NCBI RefSeq assembly: GCF_014203755.1 | Contig: NZ_JACHJS010000001.1 | Coordinates: forward strand, 744,001 to 808,000 | Reading direction: 5' to 3' | Length of the DNA stretch: 64,000 nt | Source of the DNA: Saccharothrix violaceirubra | GTDB lineage: Bacteria > Actinomycetota > Actinomycetes > Mycobacteriales > Pseudonocardiaceae | Part shown: piece by piece, positions 51,352-61,303 of the stretch | How the letters are laid out: every line of letters begins with the position of its first letter | Position numbering within the stretch: the stretch's first letter is position 1 | The notes under the pieces: generated by a model | What the model was told of the DNA's origin: nothing | What the model saw: only the letters and a program-made list of their open reading frames with translations | The model's database searches: none | Translations under genes and position numbers: made by a program

Positions 51352-52569
51352 GTGTACGGTAAGTGGCATTTTCGGGGGTCGCTGGTGGTCGAGGACAGTC
51401 TTCGCACTGCTCTTTCGCTTGCCAAGAATGATGGGGTGACACACTTCGCGCAGGCCAAGTTCAGCTCTCTTCCGCGCTCTGACCAGCGGAGATGGGCTGA
51501 GGTCTACCTGAGGGGGCTGTTGCTGGGTCGCGGTCGCAAGACCGTGCGTCGTATCGCGGAGGAGGTCCTGGAGTTACCGGTAACGCAATCATTGCAGCAA
51601 TTCATCAACCAGAGTCCGTGGGAGTGGCGTGGAGTCCGGTCGGAAATAGCGGCGGAAGCGGAGCGGTTGCTCGCGCCCCGGGCGTGGGTGATCGCCGACA
51701 CGACCATTCCTAAAAGAGGTGACCACTCGGTCGGCGTGGAACGCAGGTTCGTGCCGAGCGAGGGGCGCGCGATCAATTGTCAACTGGCCACCGGCCTGTT
51801 CCTGGCCGGGGAGGCCGCGAGCATTCCGGTGGATTGGCGGATTCAGCTCACCGAACGGTGGACGACGGACGAGCGGCGGCGGGATCGGGCCTACATCCCG
51901 GCCACCGTCCGTGCGCAGCCCGCCTGGCGGTACGCGCTCGACGTCGTGGAGGAGGTCGCGGACTGGGGGATCGACCGGGTCCCCGTCGTCGGCGACCTGC
52001 GCCACACGCCGGACGCGGACCGGTTGATGGCCCGGCTGTCCGAACTGGGGACGGACTTCGTGTTCGAGGTGTCGGACATGCTCCAGGTCGTGCCGGGTCC
52101 GCACCTGGCGGCCGTGCGGCCCTCCGGCGGCCCGCGATCCGGGCCGCACCTGCTGCGCGTGCGGGACTGCCTGCGCGGCGCGGACGTCAAGCACCGCCAG
52201 GTCGTCACGTGGACGCCCGGCGTCGACGGCAGGCACCGCGCCACGCACGCCGTCTCCGTGCCCGTGCGACTGCCGGGCGGGCGGGGTGGCGCGACGTTGC
52301 AACTGGTCGGCACGTCCTGGCAGGGCGGCCGGTCGAAGCTCTGGCTGACCAACCGCACCGACCTGCGTGCGGCCGAGGTCATCTCCCTGGGGACACTGGT
52401 CGAACGCACCGAGGCGGACCTGCGCGACCTGCGGGCCGACTTCGGGCTGCTGGACTTCGAAGGGCGTTCGTACCGGGGTTGGCACCACCACATGACGCTG
52501 GTGTCCGCCGCGTACACCTTCGCGAGGCTGACGGCCGCACCGCGCCGACAGGAGCGGCGGCCGTCCTGA
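51352..52569 (+). CDS. IS701-like transposase, solitary
   Basis: 405 residues. The family's N-terminal helix bundle (FSSLPRSDQRRWAEVYLRGLLLG), first catalytic Asp in WVIADTTIPKRGDHSVGV, second in PVVGDLRHTPD and a C-terminal LVERTEADLRDLRADFGLLDFEGRSYRGWHHH block mark the IS701 DDE group. The start could be GTG 51352 or GTG 51385. No terminal inverted repeats or target duplications were found around it, and it has its own terminator, so it may be an immobile remnant or a host-adapted gene; such solitary genes are common in actinomycete clusters. Confidence 0.85.
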   Translation: MYGKWHFRGSLVVEDSLRTALSLAKNDGVTHFAQAKFSSLPRSDQRRWAEVYLRGLLLGRGRKTVRRIAEEVLELPVTQSLQQFINQSPWEWRGVRSEIAAEAERLLAPRAWVIADTTIPKRGDHSVGVERRFVPSEGRAINCQLATGLFLAGEAASIPVDWRIQLTERWTTDERRRDRAYIPATVRAQPAWRYALDVVEEVADWGIDRVPVVGDLRHTPDADRLMARLSELGTDFVFEVSDMLQVVPGPHLAAVRPSGGPRSGPHLLRVRDCLRGADVKHRQVVTWTPGVDGRHRATHAVSVPVRLPGGRGGATLQLVGTSWQGGRSKLWLTNRTDLRAAEVISLGTLVERTEADLRDLRADFGLLDFEGRSYRGWHHHMTLVSAAYTFARLTAAPRRQERRPS

Positions 52570-52583
52570 TCGGCTCGCCCGCG

Positions 52584-52617
52584 GCGCTTTCGGACGGGTG
52601 GGGCCGTCCGAAAGCGC
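52584..52617 (+). terminator. Hairpin after the transposase gene
   Basis: A perfect 14-bp stem (GCGCTTTCGGACGG and complement) with a GTGGGG loop, 15 bp after the transposase stop. Confidence 0.82.
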
Positions 52618-52741
52618 GCCCCGTCCGACCGGGCTTGGCGGACCGGGCTCGTCAGCCCAGGACGAACGTCCGGGTCACGGACGTCAGGTCGCCGTCCTCG
52701 CGCGAGCCCGCGATGAACCCGGGCGGTTCTTTCCTCGTCCG

Positions 52742-52820
52742 CGCGAGTCATACGTTCAGACACCGCGAGTTGTGCACTCAGGCACCGTGAGTTGTGCACT
52801 CAGGCACCGTGAGTTGTGCG
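52742..52820 (+). repeat. 22-bp tandem repeat, about three and a half units
   Basis: Units at 52742-52763, 52764-52785 and 52786-52807, then a partial unit. Units 2 and 3 differ from each other at one base, showing recent duplication. The array is followed by the 65-bp conserved block. Confidence 0.92.
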
Positions 52821-52832
52821 GTGGCGATCGTG

Positions 52833-52897
52833 GGGCGTGCGTTGGGCCGCCGAAAGGTGGGCGTCTCGCGTTCGGGGTTCGGGTCCCGGGGTGGTGG
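52833..52897 (+). repeat. 65-bp conserved block next to 22-bp repeats (copy 2)
   Basis: Matches the block at 31277-31341 on the other strand: GGGCGTGCGTTGGG, CGCCGAAAGGTGGGCGTC, GCGTTCGGGG and GGTGGTGG in the same order and spacing. The G/T skew continues to about 52960, just before the P450 start. Confidence 0.75.
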
Positions 52898-52975
52898 CTG
52901 GACCGGTCGTGGTGTCAGGGGGCGTGTCAGTGGCGTGTCAGGGCTGTGGCGGTCTTGCGGTTGATCGTTGCTCTC

Positions 52976-54202
52976 ATGACGGACGACAGCAGCTCCACGG
53001 GGATCCCGCACGGTTTGCCTCTTGAGCGTGATGCGGGGCCTTTTGACCCGCCCAGTCGGATTACCCGGTTGCGCTCGGTCCGGCCGGTCAGTCCTCTGGC
53101 TTTTCCCGATGGTCACGAAGGGTGGTTGGTCACCGGGTACGACGCCGTCCGGCAGGTTCTCGCCGATACCCGGTTCAGTTCGCGGCAGGACCTCGGTGTG
53201 GTGCACGTGCCCTACGAGACGCCGGGCATGCCGGTTGCCACGGAGCCGTCGCCGCAGGTTCCCGGGCTGTTCATCACCATGGACCCGCCGGATCACGGGC
53301 GGTTGCGGCGCAGGCTTACCGGTGCGTTCACGGTCAAGCGGATGAAGCAGCTCGAACAGCACATCGTCGACGTGGTCGAGCGGCAGCTCGACGAAATGGC
53401 CCGGCTCGCGCCACCGGTCGATCTGGTCGAGGTGTTCGCGTTGCCGGTGCCTTCGCTGGTGATCTGCGAACTGCTCGGCGTGCCTTACGCGGATCGGGCC
53501 GGGTTTCAGGCCGACTCGGCGAAGTTCCTGGTCAAGGATCAGTCCCTGGACGAGAAGATGGCCGCGTTCGGTGCGTTGACCGGCTATCTCGCGGGTCTGG
53601 TCGTGGACAAGCGTGCCGAACCCGGTGACGATCTGCTGTCCGATCTGGCCCGGCAGGACGATCTCACGGTCGAGGAGCTGACCGGGATCGCCTTCCTGTT
53701 GTTGCTCGCCGGCCATGAGACCACGGCGAACATGTTGGCGTTGGGCACGTTCGCGCTCCTGGAAAACCCGGGGCAGGCGGCGGCGTTGCGTGCCGAGCCC
53801 GATCTGGTTCCGGGTGCCGTCGAGGAACTCATGCGCTATCTGTCCGTCGCCGACATCTTCTATCGCTACGCGACCGAGGATGTCGAGGTCGGTGGCGAGA
53901 CGATCCGTCAGGGGTCGACCGTCGTCGTTTCGCTGCTGGCCGCCAATCGTGACCCCTTGCGGTTCGGCGAACCCGACGCGTTGGACGTCCGGCGTAATGC
54001 GCGAGGTCAGCTCTCGTTCGGTCACGGGGTGCACCAGTGCCTCGGTCAGCAGTTGGGGCGGCTGGAGATGCGGGCCGGGTTCGCCGGTCTGCTGCGTCGG
54101 TTCCCGACGCTCGCGCTCGCCGTTCCGGCGGGCGAGGTTCCGCTCAAGTCCGACATGAACATCTACGGCGTGCACGCGCTGCCCGTCACCTGGTCCGAAT
54201 AA
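52976..54202 (+). CDS. Cytochrome P450, CYP105-like
   Basis: 408 residues with normal oxygen-activation motif AGHETT at 245-250, MDPPDHGRLRRRLTGAFTVKRM as in CYP105-type enzymes and haem Cys355 in FGHGVHQCLGQQLGR. No Shine-Dalgarno is seen before ATG 52976, so a leaderless transcript is possible. Codon third positions carry clearly more T than neighbouring genes (for example CTT, GAT, TTT, CGT), suggesting a different origin or age. It lies just after a 22-bp repeat array. Likely hydroxylates a small molecule using an external ferredoxin. Confidence 0.93.
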   Translation: MTDDSSSTGIPHGLPLERDAGPFDPPSRITRLRSVRPVSPLAFPDGHEGWLVTGYDAVRQVLADTRFSSRQDLGVVHVPYETPGMPVATEPSPQVPGLFITMDPPDHGRLRRRLTGAFTVKRMKQLEQHIVDVVERQLDEMARLAPPVDLVEVFALPVPSLVICELLGVPYADRAGFQADSAKFLVKDQSLDEKMAAFGALTGYLAGLVVDKRAEPGDDLLSDLARQDDLTVEELTGIAFLLLLAGHETTANMLALGTFALLENPGQAAALRAEPDLVPGAVEELMRYLSVADIFYRYATEDVEVGGETIRQGSTVVVSLLAANRDPLRFGEPDALDVRRNARGQLSFGHGVHQCLGQQLGRLEMRAGFAGLLRRFPTLALAVPAGEVPLKSDMNIYGVHALPVTWSE

Positions 54203-54215
54203 GAGGAGATCAGCC

Positions 54216-55040
54216 ATGCCCACGTTCCCCACCCCCGCACCCGTCACCGCCACCCTGACCACGGCCGGTGCGCTCGTGCGCGTCACCGCGAGCGAGCGGA
54301 CGGACACCGTCGTGCTGGTCGAACCCGTGGACGCCACGAGCGCGTCCGACATGAAGGTGGCCGCCAAGACCAAGGTCGGCTTCTCCGCCGGTGCCCTCAC
54401 GGTCGAGACCGTCAAGGCGGGCGGTCGGCACGGGTCGGTCGTCATCGCCGTCGAGGTGCCGGTCGGCTCACGGCTGGTCCTGAACACGGCGTGGTCGGAC
54501 GTCCACGCCGAAGGCCCGCTCGGCGACTGCGTGCTCGACGTCGCGTCGGGCACGGTCCGGCTCGACCGCATCGGCGCGTTGCGGGCGTCGCTCGCCGCGG
54601 GCGAGGTCGCGATCGGGCACGTCGCCGGTGCCGTCGACATCGAGGGCGGCTCGGCCGGCATCGGGATCGACGAGGTCGACGGCGTCGTCAAGTACGTCGG
54701 CGCGACCGGGAAGGTCCGGATCGGCCACGCCCGGTCGGCTGTCGGGTTCGGCGGTGCCCAGGGTGCCTTCGAGATCGGGACCGCCGAGGGTGACGTCGTC
54801 GCCACGGCGGGCGACTGCCCCATCCGGATCGGTCGGCTCACGCGTGGTCGTGCCGAACTGCTCAACGCCTCGGGCGGCATCGAGGTCGGCATCGCCGAGG
54901 GCGTGACCGCCCGGGTGGACGCCGCGAGCACCAAGGGCTCGGTGCGCGACTCCCTGCCCACGCACGCCGGGCCGGCCGACGTCGAGGTCTACGCCCGCAC
55001 GCGCAAGAACGACATCGTCGTCCACCGCGCCGATGCCTGA
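54216..55040 (+). CDS. DUF4097-type beta-strand repeat protein
   Basis: 274 residues composed of short repeating strands (GTVRLDRIGAL, GEVAIGHVAGAVDIEGGSA, GKVRIGHARSAVGF, GGIEVGIAEG) with no membrane segment or signal. DUF4097-like proteins form right-handed beta-helices and often neighbour ABC exporters or regulators in actinobacteria. GAGGAG precedes the ATG. The ABC ATPase gene begins at or just after its stop, so the three genes through 56726 form one operon. Function unknown; perhaps an adaptor of the exporter. Confidence 0.82.
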   Translation: MPTFPTPAPVTATLTTAGALVRVTASERTDTVVLVEPVDATSASDMKVAAKTKVGFSAGALTVETVKAGGRHGSVVIAVEVPVGSRLVLNTAWSDVHAEGPLGDCVLDVASGTVRLDRIGALRASLAAGEVAIGHVAGAVDIEGGSAGIGIDEVDGVVKYVGATGKVRIGHARSAVGFGGAQGAFEIGTAEGDVVATAGDCPIRIGRLTRGRAELLNASGGIEVGIAEGVTARVDAASTKGSVRDSLPTHAGPADVEVYARTRKNDIVVHRADA

Positions 55041-55056
55041 CACGAAAGGCACTTCC

Positions 55057-55979
<923 letters not shown>

Positions 55980-55983
<4 letters not shown>

Positions 55984-56726
55984 GCAAGTCCCCCTCGATG
56001 GTCATGCTGCGCCGCAACTTCACGCACATCGCCCGCAACCCGACGTCGGTGTTCAACGCCGTGCTGATGCCGGTCGTGGTCATGCTGATGTTCGTCTACA
56101 TGCTCGGCGACGCGTTCGCCGTCGGCGTCGACTACGTCGACTACGCGACACCGGGCCTGCTCCTGATGGCCGTCTGCTACGGGCTCGGCTCCGTGGCGAC
56201 GTCGGTCAACTCGGACATGACCAAGGGCATCATCAACCGGTTCAAGGTCATGGACGTCCCGCGCGGCGCGGTGCTCACCGCGCACGTCGTGGCCAGTGTG
56301 CTGACGAACCTGATCGCCATCGGGGCGGTGCTCGGCGTCGCCTTCCTGCTCGGGTTCAGCCCGTCGGCGAACGTCCTGCACTGGCTCGGCGTGCTCGGCG
56401 TCCTGGTCCTGCTCGCCGTCGCGGCCGGCTGGTTCACGGTGGCGCTGGGTCTGGCGGCGAAGTCCCCGGAGACGGCGGGGCTGGGCGCGGTGCCGTTGGT
56501 GATGCTGCCGTTCTTCAGCAGCGCCATCGTCCCGGCCGAGAAGATGGGGCCGGTCCTGCGCGAGTTCGCCGAGTACCAGCCGTTCACGTCGATCATCGAG
56601 ACGGTGCGCGGCCTGCTGGCCGGCGCCCCGCGGGCCGGTGACGTCGCCGCGGCCCTCGCCTGGTGCGTCGGCATCGCCCTGGTGGGCTACCTGTGGGCCC
56701 GCGCCACGTTCACCAAGCGAGCGTGA
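55980..56726 (+). CDS. DrrB-like ABC-2 type permease
   Basis: 248 residues with six hydrophobic segments and the ABC-2 pattern (RNPTSVFNAVLMPVVVMLMFVYMLGDA, YATPGLLLMAVCYGLGSVAT, IINRFKVMDVPRGAVL, LPFFSSAIVPAEKMGPVLREFAEYQP). ATG overlaps the ATPase stop (ATGA). It is the membrane partner of the DrrA-like ATPase and likely exports a hydrophobic natural product, giving self-resistance. Its 3' end overlaps the convergent AfsR-like gene by 17 bases. Confidence 0.94.
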
Positions 56727-59700
56727 CGGCGACGAGGTCGTGCCAGTCGGCCCGCGCACCCGCCTCGACGGCCTCGGCGAACAGCGGTTCGCCGAGGCCG
56801 TCGCGCACGGCTTGCCCGATCCGCGTCGCGTCCGGGTCGGACCGGTCCGACAGTCCGCGCACGGCGTCGCTCGCGCCCAGCAGTCGGGCCGCCTGCTCGT
56901 ACCGCCCGTCGCGCAGTGCCAGGTCGGCGACCCCGACGACGACCCGCGCGATCACCGGCGCGTGCCCGGCCTCGGCCGCCGCCCGGCAGGCCTGCGTGCG
57001 GTGCGCACGGGCCTCCTCGGGGTCGTCGGCCAGGTAACCGAGCAGGTCGTGGGTCACCACGCGGTAGTGCGGCCCGTCCGCGAGGTCCGCCAGCAGGGAC
57101 TTCGCGACGCCGAGCTGGTGACGGGCCTCCCGCGCGTCGCCGTCCCAGTGCGCGAGTTCCGCCTTCACGAAGGCGAGTTCGGCCAGCGCGTCGGGCCAGG
57201 TGACCCGGTCCGCGCACCGCTGCGCCTCGGCGAGCGCGGCGGCGGCGGCGTCCTCGTCGCCCAGCAGCCGGTGGAGCTGGGCCTGCCGGGACCGCATCCG
57301 GATGACGTCCTCGGCGGCGCCGACCTCGGTCACGACCGCGATGGCCTGGTCGTACAGCTCGCACGCCCGCGCGAACCCGCCCCGCGTGGCGGTCCGGTCG
57401 GCCAGTTCGGTCAGCGCGAACCCCGTGCCGAACCGCTCGCCGAGTGCCCGGAACTCGGCCAGCGCCGTCTCCAGGTACGCGTCGACGTCCGGTCCGCCCT
57501 GGCCGAGGACGACCCGCATCTTGCCCAGGTGCAGCCGGGCCAGGGCGCGCACCCACGGGTCCTCGTCGTCGAGCAGCGGCTCGAACGCGACCAGGGCGGC
57601 GTCCGGCGTCCGCACCAGGCGTTCCAGCGCCTCGATGAACCGCAATGCCGGGTGCCGCCCGCGCGGGACGTCCCGGCTGTACCGGTACGCCTCGTGGATC
57701 CACTTCGCGGCCAGGTGCTCGTCACCCCGGCCGGAGTTGAGGAAGTGCACGACCAGCGCGTACACCGTGGCCCGGATGTCGTCGGGCACCTCGCCGGACA
57801 GGCCGGTGGCCGCGGTGATCGATTCCAGGCCCTCGGCCTTGTGCCCGCCCAGCCACCAGTACCAGCCGGCGCCGGCCGCGAGCCGCATCGCCGCGTGGGC
57901 GTCGCCGGCCGTGACCGCGCCGCGGATCGCGGCCCGGATGTTGTCGTGGTCGGCGTGGAGCACGGCCAGCCACTCCACCTGCTCGGCCCGGCGCAGGTGC
58001 GGCTCGGCGGTCTCGGCCAGCGCGGTGAAGTGGTCGAGGTGCGCCCGGCGCGTCGCGTCGGCCTCGCCCGCCTCGACCAGGCGGTGCCCGGCGTACTCCT
58101 TGATCGTGCCGAGCATCCGGTAGCGCGGCGTGCCGTCGTCGTCGTTGCGCAGCAACGACTTCTCGGCCAACGATGTGAGCAGCTCCAGCACCTGCCACCG
58201 GTCGACCCCGTCGCCGGCGCAGACGCGTTCGGCCGCCTCCAGGCCCGCGCCGCCGGAGAACACCGCGAGCCGGCGCAGCACCGCCCGTTCGGCGTCGGTG
58301 AGCAGCTCCCAGCTCCAGTCGACGACCGCGCGCAACGTCCGGTGCCGGGGCAGCGCGGTCCGGCTGCCGCCGGTCAGCAGGCGGAACCGGTCGTCGAGCC
58401 GGGCGGCGAGCTGGTCGACCGACATCGTGCGCAACCGGGCGGCGGCCAGTTCGATCGCCAACGGCATGCCGTCGAGCGCACGGCAGACCCGCGCCATCGT
58501 GGCGGCGTCGGCGGTGAAGTCCGGCCGCACCGCACCGGCCCGGTCCCGCAGCAGCCGGACGGCGGGCGAGGCCGCGATCGTGGCGGCGTCGGCGTCCGGC
58601 CCGGGCAGGGCCAACGGCTCGACCGGCCACAGCGCCTCGCCGGTGATGCCCAGCGGTTCCCGGCTGGTGGCCAGGACACGCAGCCGACGGCACTCGCCCA
58701 GCACCCGGTGGGCGAACGCGGCAGCCGACTCGATCACGTGCTCGCAGTTGTCCAGGACCAGCAGGGCGCCGCGCTCGCGGATCGCGGCGATCAGCCGGTC
58801 GGTCAGGTCCGCGCCCGACCCGCCGCCGAGCAACGTGTCGCGCAGGCCGAGCCCGGTCAGCGTCGCCTGCACGACACCGTCCGGTCCGACGGCGGCCAGT
58901 TCCACCAGCCAGGCGCCGTCGGGCAGCTCGCCCAGCAGCGTGCGCGCGGTCTCGACGGCCAACCGGGTCTTGCCCGAACCACCCGGCCCGATGATCGTCG
59001 TCAGCCGGTGTTCGCCGACCAGGGCGCGGACCGCGGCGACGTCGGCCTCCTTGCCGACGAAGCTGGTCAACTCGGCGCGCAGGTTGGTCTTGCGGCTCTC
59101 CTCCCGATGGCCCAGCTCGCCCCGCAACAGCGCGACGTGCAGTGCCGACAGCTCGGGGGAGGGGTCGACCCCCAGCGTGTCGGCGAGGGTCTCCCGCGTG
59201 CGCTGGTAGACCACCAACGCCTCGGTGTCCCGGCCGGACGCGACCAGGGCCCGCATCAACGCGCCGACGAGCCGTTCCCGCACGGGGTGCGCGGCCACCA
59301 GGTCGGTCAGTTCGGTGATCGACTCGGGGGTGCTTTCGGCGTCGTACAGGTCTTCGAGCGCGGTCAGCCGCAACCCTTCGAGCCGCGTGACGGCCGCGTC
59401 GAACGCCTCGCTGTCCTGGAGGCCGACGTCCTGCATGGCCGTGCCACGCCACAGCGCGAGTGCTTCACGCCTCCCGTCGGCCCGGCGAACCAGCCGCTCG
59501 AACAGAAGGGCGTCCACGTCGTCGACCGCGATCCGCAACCGGTAGCCGTCCGTGTTGCCTTCGACGATCCCCTCCGGGAGGACTTTGCGCAGCCGGGAAA
59601 CCAGGCGTTGCAGGGCGTTCGCCGCGTCGGCCGGGGGGCTGTCGCCCCAGATCCAGTCGACGAGCGCGGCCTTCGGCACCACCCGTCCGGCTTCGAGGGC

Positions 59701-59799
59701 GAGGGCGGCGGACAACCCGCGCAACCGGGCGCCCGGCATGTCGACGAGAACACCGTCCGCCGTGCGCACCTCGAACGGTCCCAGCACCCTGACCTGCAC
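56710..59799 (-). CDS. AfsR-like regulator: BTAD, ATPase and TPR
   Basis: 1029 residues from GTG 59799 (VQVRVLGPFEVRTADGVLVDM). An N-terminal winged helix and BTAD (about 1-245), an AAA/NB-ARC ATPase with an intact Walker A GPGGSGKTRLAVE and LLVLDNCEHV, followed by a winged helix and a long helical TPR-like region to the C-terminus. This is the large AfsR/transcriptional-activator type that integrates signals and activates secondary metabolism. Unlike the SARP at 17438, its ATPase looks functional. Convergent with the ABC operon; targets unknown. Longer frames upstream have no homologous sequence. Confidence 0.9.
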   Translation of the reverse strand: MQVRVLGPFEVRTADGVLVDMPGARLRGLSAALALEAGRVVPKAALVDWIWGDSPPADAANALQRLVSRLRKVLPEGIVEGNTDGYRLRIAVDDVDALLFERLVRRADGRREALALWRGTAMQDVGLQDSEAFDAAVTRLEGLRLTALEDLYDAESTPESITELTDLVAAHPVRERLVGALMRALVASGRDTEALVVYQRTRETLADTLGVDPSPELSALHVALLRGELGHREESRKTNLRAELTSFVGKEADVAAVRALVGEHRLTTIIGPGGSGKTRLAVETARTLLGELPDGAWLVELAAVGPDGVVQATLTGLGLRDTLLGGGSGADLTDRLIAAIRERGALLVLDNCEHVIESAAAFAHRVLGECRRLRVLATSREPLGITGEALWPVEPLALPGPDADAATIAASPAVRLLRDRAGAVRPDFTADAATMARVCRALDGMPLAIELAAARLRTMSVDQLAARLDDRFRLLTGGSRTALPRHRTLRAVVDWSWELLTDAERAVLRRLAVFSGGAGLEAAERVCAGDGVDRWQVLELLTSLAEKSLLRNDDDGTPRYRMLGTIKEYAGHRLVEAGEADATRRAHLDHFTALAETAEPHLRRAEQVEWLAVLHADHDNIRAAIRGAVTAGDAHAAMRLAAGAGWYWWLGGHKAEGLESITAATGLSGEVPDDIRATVYALVVHFLNSGRGDEHLAAKWIHEAYRYSRDVPRGRHPALRFIEALERLVRTPDAALVAFEPLLDDEDPWVRALARLHLGKMRVVLGQGGPDVDAYLETALAEFRALGERFGTGFALTELADRTATRGGFARACELYDQAIAVVTEVGAAEDVIRMRSRQAQLHRLLGDEDAAAAALAEAQRCADRVTWPDALAELAFVKAELAHWDGDAREARHQLGVAKSLLADLADGPHYRVVTHDLLGYLADDPEEARAHRTQACRAAAEAGHAPVIARVVVGVADLALRDGRYEQAARLLGASDAVRGLSDRSDPDATRIGQAVRDGLGEPLFAEAVEAGARADWHDLVAVTLAW

Positions 59800-59893
59800 T
59801 CGGAGGATTTTGCCACGCACGATCGAAACCCCGCCGCGCAGGCGTCCCGGATGCTTGGGGACGATCAGCCCCACCGACAGGGAGCGTGATGCG

Positions 59894-60442
59894 ATGGACA
59901 CCCCGGAGATCCTCCGAAGATCATTTCCGGACTGGGACGTGGAGACCGATCATCCGGCCGCGTACGTCTCCGAGACCGGAGACGCGGTGCAGGCGCTGAT
60001 GTACTCGTACCTGATCTGGCCGGCACTGATCGAGCGCCACGGCGCCGTGTTCCTGGCTCTCGACGGCAACGAGAGCGAGGACTTCGCGGAACGGATGGGA
60101 CGTCCGACGCCCTTCGTACACCCGGACTGGCCCGCGTTGTCGTGGGTCGACTACGTGGCGAGCTTCAACTTCTACGAGGTGCCGCACCTGTTCCGCATGT
60201 TGAGAGGTCCGGCGGAGGTCTACGACCCGAGCCACGAAGCGTTGGGCGTGGTTCTGCGGGAGGCCTGGGCAGCGCGTCTGGCCGCCGCGTACCCGGACCG
60301 CCGGTTCGCCGTCGACCTGCTGGAGAACGACGGCACGATGGCGCTGAGGATCGTGGTCCGCCAGACGTTCCCCGAACTCGTCGCACCGGAGGGTTACGAC
60401 CCGCGCAGGCGGGGGATCATCGCAGGTCCGTCAGGCGCGTGA
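59894..60442 (+). CDS. Conserved-looking hypothetical protein
   Basis: 182 residues starting at ATG 59894 with GGGAG upstream. It is rich in aromatic residues in its first half (WPALSWVDYVASFNFYEVPHLFRML) and shows no signal, membrane segment or recognised motif. Balanced amino-acid use and a proper ribosome-binding site suggest a real gene. It diverges from the AfsR-like gene and its 3' end overlaps the next convergent gene by 12 bases. No function can be assigned. Confidence 0.7.
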   Translation: MDTPEILRRSFPDWDVETDHPAAYVSETGDAVQALMYSYLIWPALIERHGAVFLALDGNESEDFAERMGRPTPFVHPDWPALSWVDYVASFNFYEVPHLFRMLRGPAEVYDPSHEALGVVLREAWAARLAAAYPDRRFAVDLLENDGTMALRIVVRQTFPELVAPEGYDPRRRGIIAGPSGA

Positions 60443-61225
60443 AGACCCGAACGGTGCCGCCGCCTGGACGTCGTCGAGCCGCAATCGTCCTGCCTCGGCG
60501 GTGAGTTCGGCGACGAACTTGTCACCGGCGAAGCCCAGTACCACGCATGGGATCACCTCGAGTCGAGCGGCCGTCGCCCACCGAAGGGTTCTGGCCGCCC
60601 GCCGGTAGCTCTCCATGGTCGTCCAGGCGATCTGCTCCGACGAGGTGGCGCAGACCGCTTCGTCTTCGGGGCCGGCCACTTCGAGTACCAACCGCCCGAA
60701 ACCGTCCGGCAGGCTGCGGAAGGCGCAGCGGGCACGCCACCGCCGACCGGGCGACGACTTCCACGGACCGGTCCACGTGAACGTGAAGTCCGCCGACTCG
60801 ACCGCTTTCCGCGCCCGCTGGAAGGCGTCAGGTTCCCACCCCCGCAGCGTCGCGACCCCGAGAGCGGCTTCATGTACGGCGTCCAGCACCACCCGTTGCC
60901 GGTCGCCGAGTGGCCATGCGGCAAAGCCGGTGGGCACGCGTACGGTCGCGTGCTCGTAACCCTCGGGACGGTCCGTCGAGGTCGGCGACAGCACGCCGGC
61001 GTGCCCGTCCCCGGCGGCCGGCGTGTCCGGGTGGACGTAGTCGCCCACGAAGATTCGCAGGGCCGACACAGCGTGCCGCAGGTCGGCCTCGGCGAGGTGG
61101 GTGCTGTACAGGTCGCAAATGCCCCTGGAGACCTTGGCGAAGTCGTCCGCGTCCGGGTCGTCGATCCACGGACGGCTCCAGCCTCCGGCCACCGGGTACA
61201 CCTCGACAAGTCGGAACCGGGGCAT
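60431..61225 (-). CDS. Hypothetical protein, 264 aa
   Basis: 264 residues from ATG 61225, preceded by GAGG; the 21 extra upstream codons of the open frame are Arg/Pro-rich and not supported. The product has mixed helical and strand content (FRLVEVYPVAGGWSRPWIDDPDADDFAKV, RIFVGDYVHPDTP, WPLGDRQRVVLDAVHEAALGV, FTFTWTGPWKSSPGRRWRARC), no signal peptide and no motif I recognise. Together with the convergent 59894 gene it may be a two-gene unit of unknown role. Confidence 0.68.
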   Translation of the reverse strand: MPRFRLVEVYPVAGGWSRPWIDDPDADDFAKVSRGICDLYSTHLAEADLRHAVSALRIFVGDYVHPDTPAAGDGHAGVLSPTSTDRPEGYEHATVRVPTGFAAWPLGDRQRVVLDAVHEAALGVATLRGWEPDAFQRARKAVESADFTFTWTGPWKSSPGRRWRARCAFRSLPDGFGRLVLEVAGPEDEAVCATSSEQIAWTTMESYRRAARTLRWATAARLEVIPCVVLGFAGDKFVAELTAEAGRLRLDDVQAAAPFGSSRA

Positions 61226-61303
61226 GCGTCCACCTCGCAGTGGTCCGGGATCGGGGTCCGGTTCGGGACGATCCCACCGCCGACGCACGTCCGCCGGACG
61301 AAC

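Noticed and set aside
52598..52975. N-terminal extension of the second P450
   Set aside because: The extension is translated from the 22-bp repeats and 65-bp block; P450 homology begins only at ATG 52976.
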